A stretch of 64,000 bases of DNA from Gammaproteobacteria bacterium UBA7449 (lineage in GTDB: Bacteria > Pseudomonadota > Gammaproteobacteria > Pseudomonadales > Pseudohongiellaceae): contig DLPV01000066.1 in NCBI GenBank assembly GCA_002477465.1, positions 1 to 64,000 of the forward strand, read 5' to 3'. Numbering within the stretch: position 1 is the first letter of the stretch; every line of letters starts with the position of its first letter. Positions 17,268-27,453 of the stretch are shown piece by piece. The position numbers were made by a program, and so were the translations under genes. Under the pieces are notes generated by a model. That model worked only from the letters and a program-made list of their open reading frames with translations, ran no database searches and was not told the origin of the DNA.

Positions 17268-17447
17268 CTAGTCGTCGCCGCGATCCAGGACTTTCTTGCC
17301 CTTGTAGAATCCATCCGCCGTGATGTGGTGTCGGCGATGACGCTCGCCTGTGGTGGGGTCTGTAGAAATCGTAGGCCCAGTTAACGCATCATGCGTGCGA
17401 CGCTTGTCACGTCTCGAACGGGTTACCTTACTCTTCTGTACAGCCAT
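17268..17447 (-). CDS. rpmF: 50S ribosomal protein L32
   Basis: Small basic protein of the large ribosomal subunit, 59 aa. The N-terminus [17 protein letters not shown] is nearly identical to the L32 consensus, followed by [17 protein letters not shown] and the basic HRRHHI. The cysteine pairs that bind zinc in some L32 proteins are absent, as is usual in gammaproteobacteria. It lies between yceD and plsX in the conserved yceD-rpmF-plsX order. Confidence 0.96.
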   Translation of the reverse strand: MAVQKSKVTRSRRDKRRTHDALTGPTISTDPTTGERHRRHHITADGFYKGKKVLDRGDD

Positions 17448-17489
17448 GTTAATTCTCCAAAATTCTTAAGCGTTTAAAACCAATAAATA

Positions 17490-18029
17490 TCAAACTTGTT
17501 CGTCGTTTTGCTTCAGTAATTTAAGCACTGCAAACGGGTTTTCCGCACCCGCTTCCTGATCTTCAATGTCGGCAGCAGACTGTGGCTGCTGGTAGCCAAG
17601 TGCATCAACGCAGTTGGGATCAGGGTGATAACTTACCAGTGGCAGACACAACATCAATTGCTCTTCCACCAGGCTTGCCAACTGTATCTTGGGATCTTCT
17701 ATGATCCAGGGTTCCCAGCGCTCCTCAAGGGTCTCAAGCTGCTCTTCACTATCGAGCACCGCGAGTTTGATCTCATCTCCCAACTCAATCGACACGGGCT
17801 CCAGACAACGTTGACAGCTGACCTCTGCATTCGCAGAAATATTACCCAATATCACGCTGCGGCCCGTATCAGTGCAAAAACGCAGGTTTGCCCATACCTG
17901 ACACTGTGTGCTTGCCAGGCAATCGGAGAAACTGGGTAATCGCTCAAGACCTACCGGCCCAGAGAATTCTGCTTCCTGATCGAATACCTTGCGGACATCC
18001 ACATAAGCTGGAATCTGGGCTTCTGTCAT
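17490..18029 (-). CDS. yceD: YceD family protein (DUF177), 23S rRNA accumulation/large-subunit biogenesis
   Basis: Protein of 179 aa encoded just upstream of rpmF, as in most bacteria. The DUF177 signature is visible: a CxxC-type segment SCQRCLEPVSIEL, and near the C-terminus EEQLMLCLPLVSYHPDPNC. Homologues are linked to 23S rRNA levels in E. coli and plants; the mechanism is not settled. It is 42 bp from rpmF. Confidence 0.9.
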   Translation of the reverse strand: MTEAQIPAYVDVRKVFDQEAEFSGPVGLERLPSFSDCLASTQCQVWANLRFCTDTGRSVILGNISANAEVSCQRCLEPVSIELGDEIKLAVLDSEEQLETLEERWEPWIIEDPKIQLASLVEEQLMLCLPLVSYHPDPNCVDALGYQQPQSAADIEDQEAGAENPFAVLKLLKQNDEQV

Positions 18030-18106
18030 AGGCGCGCAATAATAGGGCCAGACACCCTGCGTGTCAAAGTGTAAATACAGTTATTTCTAACTCTAAAAAT
18101 AGCCTA

Positions 18107-19090
18107 TCAGTCTGAATTAGATAGCTTTTTTCTTATTCTGGCGACCTGGGCTGCAAAGGTCCTATCCCGGGGTGCCTGCACCGTCAAGGGGGCCCCCGAG
18201 CCTGGCCGCTTAAACGTGATCTCTGCCGCATGCAAACAGAGATATTTCGCCTCAGCCTGAGGGTTCTTGGCTACCTTGCCAGAATTCTGTGCGTATTTCT
18301 CGTCTCCCAGAATCGGATACCCGGCATACTGGCAATGTACACGAATCTGGTGGGTTCTACCGGTTTGCGGGCGCGCCTCCAACAAGGTCACGGCAGAAAA
18401 TCTCTCTAGCACAGCGAACGATGTTTTGGAAGGTTTGCCCTCCTTGCTGACGCGCACAAAGCGCTCGCCAGAGCCGGCGAGCACTCTCTGTAATGGTGCA
18501 TCGATTTCAAGTAACTCTGCTGGCCAATTCCCCTGCACCAGGGCATGGTAGCGCTTGCAAACAGTTTTGGCTTTAAATTGAGCTTGTAACTCTACTAAAG
18601 CATTCATATTTTTACATATCACCAGCACACCAGAAGTGTCACGATCGAGGCGATGGGCGAGCTCTGCCTCACCCCACTCCGGCTGTATCTGGCGCACCGC
18701 CTCAATTAGCCCCAACCGGATCCCGGAGCCAAGGTGGACGGCCAAACCCGCTGGCTTGTTCAATACCAGTAAATCAGCGTCTTCAAACAACACCGCCTCT
18801 TGCAGCGCGGTAATCAACCCGGGCGATGGCTTTGGTAGAGTTCCCGGCTGCTCCATCACCAGAGGAGGGATTCTGACTTTATCTCCAACGGCTAGACGGC
18901 TTTCTGGTTTTGCACGCTTCTTGTTGATGCGCACCTCGCCACGGCGAACCAGGCGGTAGATTCGGGCGCGAGGCACCCCCTTCAATTCGCGGATGAGAAA
19001 ATTATCCAGCCTTTGACCACTGTATTTCTCAGTGATCTGGATAAACTGAACCTGACTCGTCGTTTCCAAGATTTTCCGCCCTGCTGACAA
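18107..19090 (-). CDS. rluC: 23S rRNA pseudouridine(955/2504/2580) synthase RluC
   Basis: Converts uridines in 23S rRNA to pseudouridine. The 327-aa product has an N-terminal S4 RNA-binding domain (about 24-85, GQRLDNFLIRELKGVPRARI) and the RluA-type catalytic domain with HRLDRDTSGVLV, catalytic aspartate D149. The conserved RTHQIRVHCQYAGYPILGD is also present. Many gammaproteobacteria have rne divergent from rluC; here argS takes that place. The site specificity is inferred from similarity and context. Confidence 0.9.
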   Translation of the reverse strand: MSAGRKILETTSQVQFIQITEKYSGQRLDNFLIRELKGVPRARIYRLVRRGEVRINKKRAKPESRLAVGDKVRIPPLVMEQPGTLPKPSPGLITALQEAVLFEDADLLVLNKPAGLAVHLGSGIRLGLIEAVRQIQPEWGEAELAHRLDRDTSGVLVICKNMNALVELQAQFKAKTVCKRYHALVQGNWPAELLEIDAPLQRVLAGSGERFVRVSKEGKPSKTSFAVLERFSAVTLLEARPQTGRTHQIRVHCQYAGYPILGDEKYAQNSGKVAKNPQAEAKYLCLHAAEITFKRPGSGAPLTVQAPRDRTFAAQVARIRKKLSNSD

Positions 19091-19179
19091 CTGAATGGGG
19101 TAGGCATTTTACATCAATCCCCCTCTTGCAAGATGGTGTACAATCCTCCCCTTTTTAACAAGCCAAGGAAGGACAAGGC

Positions 19180-20913
19180 ATGCAGTCCCTAAAAAGTTAT
19201 CTCAATGATCTAATCAGCCGCGCCATGGCTGAGGTAACCCAATCTGATGCCTGCAATGCCAATGTCATAACTTCCTCCAAGCCAGAATTCGGCGACTATC
19301 AGGCCAATGGCGTAATGGCCGAGGCCAAACGCCGTAAAACCAATCCCCGCGAATTGGCTAACCAGGTAGTCGCGGCCCTTAATTCAGCAGACTCTCCCCT
19401 CATCGAAAAATTGGAAGTCGCCGGCCCGGGTTTCATCAATATATTCCTGTCCGACACTGCGCTGTTAGAACGCGCGAACCTGGCATTGAGTGAACCTCAG
19501 CAACTCGTTCCTTTAACCGCCAGCCCACAAAGGGTCGCCGTAGACTATTCCTCTCCCAACCTTGCCAAAGAAATGCACGTTGGACATCTGCGAGGAACTA
19601 TCATCGGCGATGCTATCGTACGAGTATTGGAGCGCCTTGGACACACCGTGATTCGGCAAAATCATGTGGGAGACTGGGGCACGCAGTTTGGCATGCTCAT
19701 CACCTATATGCAGGAAGTGGTGGGCGACACCAAAGGACTGCCTAATGCTCTGTCGGATCTTGAGGCATTTTATAGAAATGCCAAAGACCGCTTCGACAGC
19801 GACCCTGAATTTGCAGAGCGATCACGACACAACGTGGTGCGCTTACAAAGTGGCGACCCCGAGTATCTGAAGGTCTGGGAACAGTTCATCGATGAATCCC
19901 TCAAGCATTGCGAGGCAGTATACGATCTGCTCAATGTCACTCTCACCCGCGAGGACCTTGATGCCGAGAGCCGCTACAACGATGATTTGAAAGTCATCGT
20001 TGAGGATCTTAAAGCAGCCGATTTGCTTACTGATTCTGATGGCGCCATGTGTGTCTTTTTACCTGAGTTTAAGGGAAAAGACGGCGAGCCTCTCCCTCTA
20101 ATCATTCAAAAGACGGACGGGGGATACCTCTACTCCACGACAGACCTAGCCGCCGTTCGTCTGCGCCGAAGCTGGGATGTACAACGATCTCTCTATGTGG
20201 TCGATGCTCGTCAATCATTGCATTTCCAGCAAGTATTCGCTGTGGCCAAGGCTGCCAGGTTTGCCGGGGACGAGCTGTCTCTAGAACATGTGTCATATGG
20301 CACCATGATGGGCAAAGATGGTCGCCCATTCAAAACCCGATCCGGAGACACTGTTAAACTTGCGGAGCTTTTAGAAGAAGCAGTGAGCCGCGCCTATCAA
20401 TTAGTATCCGAGAAGAACCAAGACCTAGATGAAGCGCAGAAGCAAACCATTGCGCAACGAGTAGGCATCGGGGCTGTCAAGTATGCAGACCTTTCGAAGA
20501 ACCGAACCAGCGATTATATTTTTGACTGGAGCACAATGCTGTCATTTGAAGGCAATACAGCTCCATACCTGCTTTATGCTTACGCCCGTATTAAAAGCAT
20601 ACTGCGCAAAGAACCGGACATCACTTCTTCTGTGATGGGGGATCTCAATCATGTGGAGGAGCGAGACCTGGTTATAAAGATTTTGCAGCTCGCAGAAATC
20701 GTTGAGGCAGTAGGAAAAGACTGTTATCCAAATCAGCTCTGCAACTATTTGTTTGAGCTATCAGGGCTGTTCATGCGTTTTTATGAAAACTGCCCTATTC
20801 TAAAAGCTGAATCCGCAGTGAAGGAAACTCGTCTCGCTATCTGTGCCATAACAGCGAACACCCTGCATCAGGGTTTAGACCTGTTAGGCATAGAAACGCT
20901 GGAGCAAATGTAG
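19180..20913 (+). CDS. argS: Arginyl-tRNA synthetase
   Basis: Class I synthetase that charges tRNA-Arg. The 577-aa product has the N-terminal Add-1 domain, the HIGH-type motif HVGH (133-136, in AKEMHVGHLRGT), and the divergent KMSK region GRPFKTRSGDTVKL typical of ArgRS. The DALR anticodon-binding domain closes it. AAGGAAGGAC just upstream is a good Shine-Dalgarno. TACAAT at 19139-19144 could be the -10 box; no clear -35 is seen. Confidence 0.97.
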   Translation: MQSLKSYLNDLISRAMAEVTQSDACNANVITSSKPEFGDYQANGVMAEAKRRKTNPRELANQVVAALNSADSPLIEKLEVAGPGFINIFLSDTALLERANLALSEPQQLVPLTASPQRVAVDYSSPNLAKEMHVGHLRGTIIGDAIVRVLERLGHTVIRQNHVGDWGTQFGMLITYMQEVVGDTKGLPNALSDLEAFYRNAKDRFDSDPEFAERSRHNVVRLQSGDPEYLKVWEQFIDESLKHCEAVYDLLNVTLTREDLDAESRYNDDLKVIVEDLKAADLLTDSDGAMCVFLPEFKGKDGEPLPLIIQKTDGGYLYSTTDLAAVRLRRSWDVQRSLYVVDARQSLHFQQVFAVAKAARFAGDELSLEHVSYGTMMGKDGRPFKTRSGDTVKLAELLEEAVSRAYQLVSEKNQDLDEAQKQTIAQRVGIGAVKYADLSKNRTSDYIFDWSTMLSFEGNTAPYLLYAYARIKSILRKEPDITSSVMGDLNHVEERDLVIKILQLAEIVEAVGKDCYPNQLCNYLFELSGLFMRFYENCPILKAESAVKETRLAICAITANTLHQGLDLLGIETLEQM

Positions 20914-21028
20914 ATTTGGCAAATGGAAGGGGCTGAATTCCGAGTCCCTTCCCCGATCGCTATTAGCCTTTCTGCCGCGGCTAGTCGCTATCCAACGCTT
21001 CTCAGTCGCTAAAACCACCTATACCGCA

Positions 21029-22969
21029 TTAGCCTAATTGCAGCAGCACCTTATTGAGGCGGGCCGAAAATTCCCCGGGATCCTGTAACTGCCCACCCTC
21101 TGCCAGGCTGGCCTGGCCAAAGAGGATTTCTACCAGGTCGCCAAATCGTTCTTCATCCTGCTCACCATCCATTCGCTCGATTAGAGGGTGGCCCGGATTA
21201 ATCTCAAAATTAGGCTTGGATTCCGGCACCGGCTGGCCAGACGCCTCCATGATTTTGCGCATCTGAGCGCCCATTGCATCTTCATCAATGGCAAGACAAG
21301 CCGCAGAGTCGGTAAGGCGGTGGCTGATTCTGACTTCATTGACACGCGCCTCTAGCACAGTTTTCATTCGTTCCACCAGGCCTTCCAGCGCTTTTTCCGA
21401 TTCTTCCTGCTGCTTCTTGTCTTCGCTGTCTTCGAGTTTGCCAAGGTCTAATTCGCCACGGGAGATATCCTGCAGCTGTTTGCCGTCAAACTCAGTTAGG
21501 TGTCCCATTAACCACTCATCGATGCGGTCATGCATAAGAATGACCTCGATACCTTTCTTTTTGAAGATTTCCAGGTGCGGGCTATTCCTGGCCGCGATAA
21601 GTGAATCGGAAACAAGATAGTAGATCTTGTCCTGGTCTGCATTCATACGGGAAACATAATCTTCAAGCCCTTGATCCTGCTGCTCACCTTTGCTGCGTGT
21701 AGTTGTAAAATGCAGCAGTTTCGCTATTTTTTCTCGATTAGCGAAATCTTCCGCTGGCCCTTCTTTAAGAACCTGACCAAACTGTTCCCAGAGTATCTGA
21801 TACTTTTCCTGATCCTTTTTGCGGAGCTTATCCAGCATATCCAGCACGCGCTTGCTCAGGGCGCTGCGCATCGAGTCCACAGCTGGATCCTTCTGCAGAA
21901 TCTCTCTAGAGACATTCAGAGAGATATCGTTAGAGTCCACTACGCCCTTCATGAAGCGCAGATACAGCGGTAGAAATTGCTCAGCGTCATCCATGATAAA
22001 AACGCGCTGTACGTAAAGCTTCAGGCCGCGTGCAGCATCGCGATTCCAAAGGTCGAACGGTGCGCGCCCAGGAATATAAAGCAAGCTGGTGTATTCCAGT
22101 TTTCCTTCAACTTTGTTGTGGCTCCATTCAAGCGGATCCTCGAAATCGTGACTGACGTGTTTGTAGAACTCTTTGTATTCGTCCTCATCAACTTCAGAAC
22201 GTGGACGAGTCCATAGCGCCTTGGCATCATTTACTGCTTCATATTTTGCCACCTTCTCGGCATTTGCCTCAGCACCCTGACTCTCTTGTTCTTCTCCGCC
22301 TTCGTCCGGTGCTGCGAAGTCCTGCTTCTCCATCATTACCGGCAGCGAGAGGTGGTCAGCGTAACGTTTCACAATACTCCGTAGTCGGAAACTTTCAGCA
22401 AACTCTTGCTCATCTGGCTTCAGGTGCAATGTAACCGAAGTACCCCGATCCGCCTTTTCGACGACCTCAATACTGAATTCAGATTCGCCCTTGGAGCGCC
22501 ACAATGAGCCATTTTCAGCGGCATCTCCAGCCTTACGAGTCCTTACTTCGACCTCGTCTGCGACGATGAATGCCGAATAGAAGCCCACCCCAAACTGCCC
22601 GATCAACTGGGAGTCCTTGCGCTGATCACCGGTCAATGATTCAAGAAATTGAGCCGTGCCGGATTTGGCGATGGTACCCAGATTCGTGATTACCTCATCC
22701 CTGGTCATGCCGATGCCGTTATCGGAGATGGTAATTGTCTTATTTTCGCTATCAAAATCGATCTGCACTTTCAGATCTGAATCCTGCTCCATGAGTTCTG
22801 CATTGGAGAGTGCTTCAAACCGCAGTTTGTCAGCCGCATCGGAGGCATTGGATATCAGTTCACGCAGAAAAATCTCTTTGTTGGAGTAAAGAGAATGAAT
22901 CATCAAATGCAAAAGCTGTTTCGCTTCTGTCTCAAATCCTAGAGTTTCAGCCTGGGTGTCTGTGCTCAT
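21029..22969 (-). CDS. htpG: Chaperone HtpG (Hsp90)
   Basis: Bacterial Hsp90, a dimeric ATP-dependent chaperone of the cytosol. The 646-aa product has the GHKL ATPase domain at the N-terminus with [27 protein letters not shown] and [11 protein letters not shown]. The middle domain with [16 protein letters not shown] and the C-terminal dimerisation domain follow. Length is typical (E. coli 624). It is bounded upstream by the terminator of the TonB operon and runs convergent to argS. I did not find a clear sigma-32 promoter upstream. Confidence 0.97.
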   Translation of the reverse strand: MSTDTQAETLGFETEAKQLLHLMIHSLYSNKEIFLRELISNASDAADKLRFEALSNAELMEQDSDLKVQIDFDSENKTITISDNGIGMTRDEVITNLGTIAKSGTAQFLESLTGDQRKDSQLIGQFGVGFYSAFIVADEVEVRTRKAGDAAENGSLWRSKGESEFSIEVVEKADRGTSVTLHLKPDEQEFAESFRLRSIVKRYADHLSLPVMMEKQDFAAPDEGGEEQESQGAEANAEKVAKYEAVNDAKALWTRPRSEVDEDEYKEFYKHVSHDFEDPLEWSHNKVEGKLEYTSLLYIPGRAPFDLWNRDAARGLKLYVQRVFIMDDAEQFLPLYLRFMKGVVDSNDISLNVSREILQKDPAVDSMRSALSKRVLDMLDKLRKKDQEKYQILWEQFGQVLKEGPAEDFANREKIAKLLHFTTTRSKGEQQDQGLEDYVSRMNADQDKIYYLVSDSLIAARNSPHLEIFKKKGIEVILMHDRIDEWLMGHLTEFDGKQLQDISRGELDLGKLEDSEDKKQQEESEKALEGLVERMKTVLEARVNEVRISHRLTDSAACLAIDEDAMGAQMRKIMEASGQPVPESKPNFEINPGHPLIERMDGEQDEERFGDLVEILFGQASLAEGGQLQDPGEFSARLNKVLLQLG

Positions 22970-23018
22970 ATTTCGTCTCGTGTTATTACGTTTCTAGCGT
23001 CAATAAATAATTGCCATT

Positions 23019-23050
23019 AAAAAACCCGATCACTACGAGGTGATCGGGTT
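23019..23050 (-). terminator. Intrinsic terminator of the TonB2-type operon
   Basis: On the minus strand AACCCGATCAC, a 6-base loop and GTGATCGGGTT form a perfect 11-bp stem running into six T (the A-run at 23019-23024 of the plus strand). It lies 42 bp after the stop of the last gene of the operon and insulates htpG. Confidence 0.9.
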
Positions 23051-23091
23051 ATTTTATGGGGACAGCTCCCCGCTATTTCAAGTACTTGAAA

Positions 23092-24462
23092 CTAGTCAAT
23101 CAGTGAAGGATATGACTCGTAAAAATCGATCGCTTCTTCTTTCCGCTGGGCAATGATGTTGTAGCGTTGCTCGCTGCTGTCGATGAAAGTCAGATACTGG
23201 TTGGCAGAATCGCGATCATCCTCATCAGCAGCGTCAGCTGCCTGGCGCGCGGCTGAGCGAGCAGCGTCAAATTCATCGATTTCCATGAGAGCACGGGCGA
23301 GAAATAACAGCGTATCTGAGGAATTACTCAGATTACCCTTATCTATAGCCGCCTGAAAGGCCTCAACAGCGTCAGTATAGTTGTGCATGACATAATGTAT
23401 ATAGCCAACATTGTCCCAGGCATCACCACTATCAGACATTTCAGCTACCTGTAGCGCAGTAGGCAATGCCTGCGCGTAGGTACTGGCAATCAGGTGCATC
23501 TGACTAGCGATTTTGAGATTATCCTCATTGGTCTCGATGATGTCCTGCTCCAGGCCTTCCTCGATGATCTTGGAGCCTGTAAGGGGGATATCCATACCAG
23601 CAAGTGACTGACCCAAATTCAAGTAACGCGCTTCATCGTCAACATAGCCGTTGATATAGGCGAGATTCAGGGCTTGTACCCTGCGCTCTTCCATATCCAG
23701 ACTAGCGTAGACTGCATTCAGGTTAAGCCAGTCCGTAGAATCGTTGAATTTTACGATCATGGTCTTGGTCAAATCTAGCGCACTATCGAAGTCTTCGAGC
23801 ACAAAGTAAATACCATTGAGATAGGCGTAATCGTCACGCCCTAACTCTTCACCTTCAACCATCGACAGATTCATGTAATCCAGCCAGAATGGCAATGCTT
23901 CAGCATACAGTTCTTGCTGGTAATAGGCGTAGGATAGCCCCTTGTACACGATTGTATCTTCAACTTCAGACAGTTCGCGCCAAGCCTGGTAATTCCGGAT
24001 TGAATTGGGCCAATTTTCTTCGGCGGCATAGAGTTGGCCTAGTGACCGAAGGGTACGCAAGCGAACATCGCTGCGCAGTTCCTCAATAGTCAGAGTCTCC
24101 TCGAAAATACCAATAGCACCGACGTAATCTTCGATACCCAGATAGTAATTAGTATAGAAGCTAAGAAGCGTCGACTTTTCAAAGTCATTCATGCGGTCGA
24201 AACGTCGCTCACGCAAGTCATCTAATGCTATTTTCGCCTGCGCAAAGTTAGGTTCATCTTCCGGATCCTCAGGAGACATAAGCTCCTGAATCTCAGTTAT
24301 GGCCCGCATAACCTGCTGACTCAAGGTACCAGAAGTGCGCGCCTCGGGCGGCGCTCTTTGTTCGTCCTCACCAGCAATTGCCACCTGGCTGAAAATAAAT
24401 GGTGCTGCCAGAAGAGCGGTAAGGAACGTAAGAGTTAGTTTATTAACCTTTTTCATGGTCAA
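23092..24462 (-). CDS. TPR-repeat periplasmic protein of the TonB2-type operon
   Basis: Exported protein of 456 aa with a signal peptide (about 1-30) followed by helical repeats of tetratricopeptide type, for example around YVGAIGIFEETLTIEELR and NYTDAVEAFQAAIDKGN. It is the last gene of the operon, 2 bp after tonB. Vibrio TonB2 clusters end with a similar TPR gene. It probably assists TonB-dependent transport from the periplasmic side; no enzymatic motif is seen. Confidence 0.8.
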   Translation of the reverse strand: MTMKKVNKLTLTFLTALLAAPFIFSQVAIAGEDEQRAPPEARTSGTLSQQVMRAITEIQELMSPEDPEDEPNFAQAKIALDDLRERRFDRMNDFEKSTLLSFYTNYYLGIEDYVGAIGIFEETLTIEELRSDVRLRTLRSLGQLYAAEENWPNSIRNYQAWRELSEVEDTIVYKGLSYAYYQQELYAEALPFWLDYMNLSMVEGEELGRDDYAYLNGIYFVLEDFDSALDLTKTMIVKFNDSTDWLNLNAVYASLDMEERRVQALNLAYINGYVDDEARYLNLGQSLAGMDIPLTGSKIIEEGLEQDIIETNEDNLKIASQMHLIASTYAQALPTALQVAEMSDSGDAWDNVGYIHYVMHNYTDAVEAFQAAIDKGNLSNSSDTLLFLARALMEIDEFDAARSAARQAADAADEDDRDSANQYLTFIDSSEQRYNIIAQRKEEAIDFYESYPSLID

Positions 24463-24464
24463 AG

Positions 24465-25079
24465 TTATTCCTCTAACTGATATCTAAACAGATATTGAAC
24501 ACCGGGGACTTCTACGCCCTGTCCATCTGTCACACGCGGCTGAAACTTGAATCGGGTCGCGGCACGAATGGAAGAACGGTCAAAGATATTCGCTGGCTCT
24601 GCATCGACTACCGTAATGGTGTCCTCTACCACGTTGCCCATGCCGTCCACAGTGAATGACACCAGGCACCATCCCTGGATACCCCGCTGAGCAGCACGCG
24701 TTGGGTACTGCGGCGCAATAGCAACAAGTGGCAAATAATCTCCGTCAGTTGCTGATATTGATGCATTATCCAATGAAAGCCCTGTGTCTATCTCTACTGA
24801 GGCGCGCTCTATATTGAGAGAAGGCCCAGAGTCCAGGCTAATTTGTTTTTCGGGTGTGTCCGGAGTCTCCTGCACAACTTCTTCGATCAACTCTGGCTTA
24901 TCGATTTCCTCGATGACCTCGAGTTCGATGTCAGGCATGGTGGCATCGACAATCTTCACCACGTTTACACGCTGGTCAAATCGTTCACCCGTTGCAATCA
25001 ACGCTTGCATGAAATAGAAAAGCCCCAACGTGATGCCGGTAGCCATTGCCATGGAAACTATCCATCTTACAAAGATCAT
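24465..25079 (-). CDS. tonB: TonB-type energy transducer
   Basis: Links the inner-membrane ExbB/ExbD motor to outer-membrane TonB-dependent receptors. The 204-aa product has one N-terminal membrane segment (about 5-28), a short acidic, Pro/Glu-containing periplasmic spacer and a C-terminal TonB domain with YPTRAAQRGIQGWCLVSFTV and FKFQPRV. The proline-rich spacer is much shorter than in E. coli TonB, as in Vibrio TonB2. It lies 3 bp after exbD. Confidence 0.9.
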   Translation of the reverse strand: MIFVRWIVSMAMATGITLGLFYFMQALIATGERFDQRVNVVKIVDATMPDIELEVIEEIDKPELIEEVVQETPDTPEKQISLDSGPSLNIERASVEIDTGLSLDNASISATDGDYLPLVAIAPQYPTRAAQRGIQGWCLVSFTVDGMGNVVEDTITVVDAEPANIFDRSSIRAATRFKFQPRVTDGQGVEVPGVQYLFRYQLEE

Positions 25080-25082
25080 ATT

Positions 25083-25490
25083 CTATGCCTCCGCGGAGAT
25101 ACTGACGTCGTCAATGTTGGCTTCTCTAGCCGCTTGCAGGATCAACATCACCTGCTCGTTATTCGCGCTCTGATCTGCCTGAATAATGACTGATGAGTTT
25201 GGAGCATCAGCCAGGCGTAATTCAAAGCGAGACCGAATAAATCGGGGATCGATTTGATCACCGTCGATCCAAATGTCGCCATTTGGACCAACTGCAATCA
25301 AAATCATATCGCCGGAAGTGTCTTCTGCTGTTGATGCTTCCGGCCTGCTGACTTCAATTCCAGCTTCTGTTACGAATACTGAAGTTACGATAAAGAAAAT
25401 CAGAAGAATGAAGACCACATCGAGCATCGGTGTCAGGTCAATTTCACCGGCTTCTTCCTGGTCCTTTTTCTTCATTAAACCTGATTTCAT
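25083..25490 (-). CDS. exbD: ExbD-type proton channel subunit
   Basis: Inner-membrane partner of ExbB that converts proton flow to movement of TonB. The 135-aa product has a short cytoplasmic N-terminus, a single membrane helix (about 22-42) with the conserved proton-carrying aspartate D24 in LTPMLDVVFILLIFF, and a periplasmic ExbD/TolR domain. It lies 27 bp after exbB. Confidence 0.93.
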   Translation of the reverse strand: MKSGLMKKKDQEEAGEIDLTPMLDVVFILLIFFIVTSVFVTEAGIEVSRPEASTAEDTSGDMILIAVGPNGDIWIDGDQIDPRFIRSRFELRLADAPNSSVIIQADQSANNEQVMLILQAAREANIDDVSISAEA

Positions 25491-25517
25491 TTTTTAAAAC
25501 CTATACCTATCGCAGGA

Positions 25518-26048
25518 CTACTGATTAATTGGAAGGTGGTCTTCCAGAAATTCCAGGTCCCGGTCGATTGTGGATTTCAAATAGTTGAATGCAAAGATGC
25601 CAGAGATCGCGCCTACCATTCCCGCCATGGTCGGGATTGTGGCCTTGGAAACGCCACCAGCCATAGACTTGGCGTCTCCGCCGCCGCTAAACGACATCAC
25701 AAAGAACACTTCGATCATACCGGTTACCGTCCCGATCAAGCCCAATAATGGACATATCGTGACAAGTACTTCGATGATGGGCAGCGTGTTACGCACGTCC
25801 AGTGAGATCTTCGAAATCAACATGGTGCGAATCTGGTGTGCGCTCCATGAAGATTTGTCTGAGCGCGCATTCCACTCGGCCAGTGTGCTCTTCACATTCT
25901 TTTTATGAGTAGTATTGATATACCAGATGCGCTCAAACACAAGTGACCACTTGACCAAGAGCAGACCCATGATGATTGTCAGCACGGGTCCACCTCGATT
26001 CATGAAGGCCTCAATAGCATCAAGAATATCTAAAAGAAACAGAGGCAT
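25518..26048 (-). CDS. exbB: ExbB-type MotA/TolQ/ExbB proton channel protein
   Basis: Pore-forming inner-membrane subunit of the TonB motor. The 176-aa product has three hydrophobic helices and the family signature LLGLIGTVTGMIEVF followed by GGVSKATIPTMAGMVGAI. At 176 aa it matches the short ExbB2 form of Vibrio rather than the 244-aa E. coli ExbB. It follows the long homologue by 16 bp. Confidence 0.92.
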   Translation of the reverse strand: MPLFLLDILDAIEAFMNRGGPVLTIIMGLLLVKWSLVFERIWYINTTHKKNVKSTLAEWNARSDKSSWSAHQIRTMLISKISLDVRNTLPIIEVLVTICPLLGLIGTVTGMIEVFFVMSFSGGGDAKSMAGGVSKATIPTMAGMVGAISGIFAFNYLKSTIDRDLEFLEDHLPINQ

Positions 26049-26064
26049 TTAGCTATCTCCTGAC

Positions 26065-27453
26065 TTAAGCCTGAGTGCTTGCGGAACGTTCCGCCTTCTG
26101 TGCAATCATGCCAGTCGCCTGCTCTTCCAGGATATGGATGATGTTGTCACTGCGGCTCTTAACCACGGTGTGCATGAAGATCGTAGGAATCGCAACCACA
26201 ATACCAAGCACAGTAGTCATCAAGGCCTGGGAGATACCGCCCGCCATAATAGTCGGGTCACCTGCACCATAAACCGTGATCTGCTGGAACACCTGAATCA
26301 TACCAGTCACCGTACCAAGCAAGCCGCCCAGCGGCGCAATGGTTGCGATCATCTTGATCAGAGTCAGCAAGCTTTCCAGTGAAGGCGTTTCTTTCAGAAT
26401 CGCTTCACCCAGCTTCAGTTCCAGGGTTTCGGTATCGGCATTCGGGTTAGACTCCGCAACCAAAAGAACTCGACCCAAAGGATTGTTCTTGGAGGCCTTG
26501 TCGCTCTTCAGCTGGGATCGAACCTTGACTGACACGAGTGTCAGCATCAGCAGACGGAAGAAGCCAAGGATAATACCTACAACGCCGACGCCGATAATAA
26601 TAAAGCCAATTACACCTGCGTTTGCTTCAACCTGTTCCTGGGCACTCGGAAAGTTCACCAGGTTAGCCATCACCTGTCCGCCAACACCGCCCGTGGGGTC
26701 AATGCCCGTGCGGGTAAAGCCAGAGTTTGATGAAGTCAGTGCATTGGCTGCCGACAGCACGTCTGCCGCTGGCTGCCGAGGCAGAACCTGCAGATGGCCA
26801 ACTTCGCCCTGGTAGCTCAGGTACTCACCGTCAGAAATCGCGTTAAATGTACCGATACGGGTAATAGAACGGTTCGCCGTTTCACCACTGGGAAGCGCTA
26901 CGTCACCATTATAGGTAACAACGCGGCCTGATTCGGTCACTTCCTGGTGCATGAAGTACCAGAAGCGCTCCATTTCAGAAATGTTGAGCTGCTCGATTGA
27001 GCTACCTGCGCGTTCGATTATCACTTCCAGCTCGCCTGTTCGACCCGGGTATTGGGCGCTGATAAGAGAGTCCTGGAAATTACTCAGAAAGTCACCGGCG
27101 ACGCCCTGCAGGGTGCCAAACAATTCGTTGAGGTCACCGCGACGATTTCGCAGAACCTCGCGCTTGTCGGCGATGATCACTTCGTTCGCCTCGAACTGGT
27201 CACTCAGCTGAACCTGAAGTCCTTCCTGCTCGACTATACGGCCTTCCGTAGTATCAAGAATTTGCTGTTGACGCGCTGCATTCTGTTCAAATTCCTGCAG
27301 GCGCTGTTGATATTCCTCAGATTCCGCAACACGGTCGTTTTCAACCGCATTCAAAAGATCGGACAGAGAACTCTGTGCGTAGCCCTGTGCAGATGTCAGC
27401 AACATCATAAGTGCCGCTGCGGACAGGCTGGTAATTTTATGTAGAGCTTTCAT
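26065..27453 (-). CDS. TtpC-like long MotA/TolQ/ExbB family protein
   Basis: Extended ExbB homologue of 462 aa with a signal peptide (about 1-26), a periplasmic region that starts with a coiled coil (about 40-120), a membrane helix near 285-310 and a C-terminal MotA/TolQ/ExbB domain with APLGGLLGTVTGMIQVF and GGISQALMTTVLG. In Vibrio the equivalent TtpC is required for TonB2-dependent iron uptake. Its start overlaps the DUF3450 stop by one base (TAATG), indicating coupled translation. Confidence 0.88.
   Translation of the reverse strand: MKALHKITSLSAAALMMLLTSAQGYAQSSLSDLLNAVENDRVAESEEYQQRLQEFEQNAARQQQILDTTEGRIVEQEGLQVQLSDQFEANEVIIADKREVLRNRRGDLNELFGTLQGVAGDFLSNFQDSLISAQYPGRTGELEVIIERAGSSIEQLNISEMERFWYFMHQEVTESGRVVTYNGDVALPSGETANRSITRIGTFNAISDGEYLSYQGEVGHLQVLPRQPAADVLSAANALTSSNSGFTRTGIDPTGGVGGQVMANLVNFPSAQEQVEANAGVIGFIIIGVGVVGIILGFFRLLMLTLVSVKVRSQLKSDKASKNNPLGRVLLVAESNPNADTETLELKLGEAILKETPSLESLLTLIKMIATIAPLGGLLGTVTGMIQVFQQITVYGAGDPTIMAGGISQALMTTVLGIVVAIPTIFMHTVVKSRSDNIIHILEEQATGMIAQKAERSASTQA

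Noticed and set aside
22970..23018. Sigma-32 heat-shock promoter for htpG
   Set aside because: The short upstream gap was read on the minus strand and has no recognisable CTTGAAA / CCCCAT-type pair.
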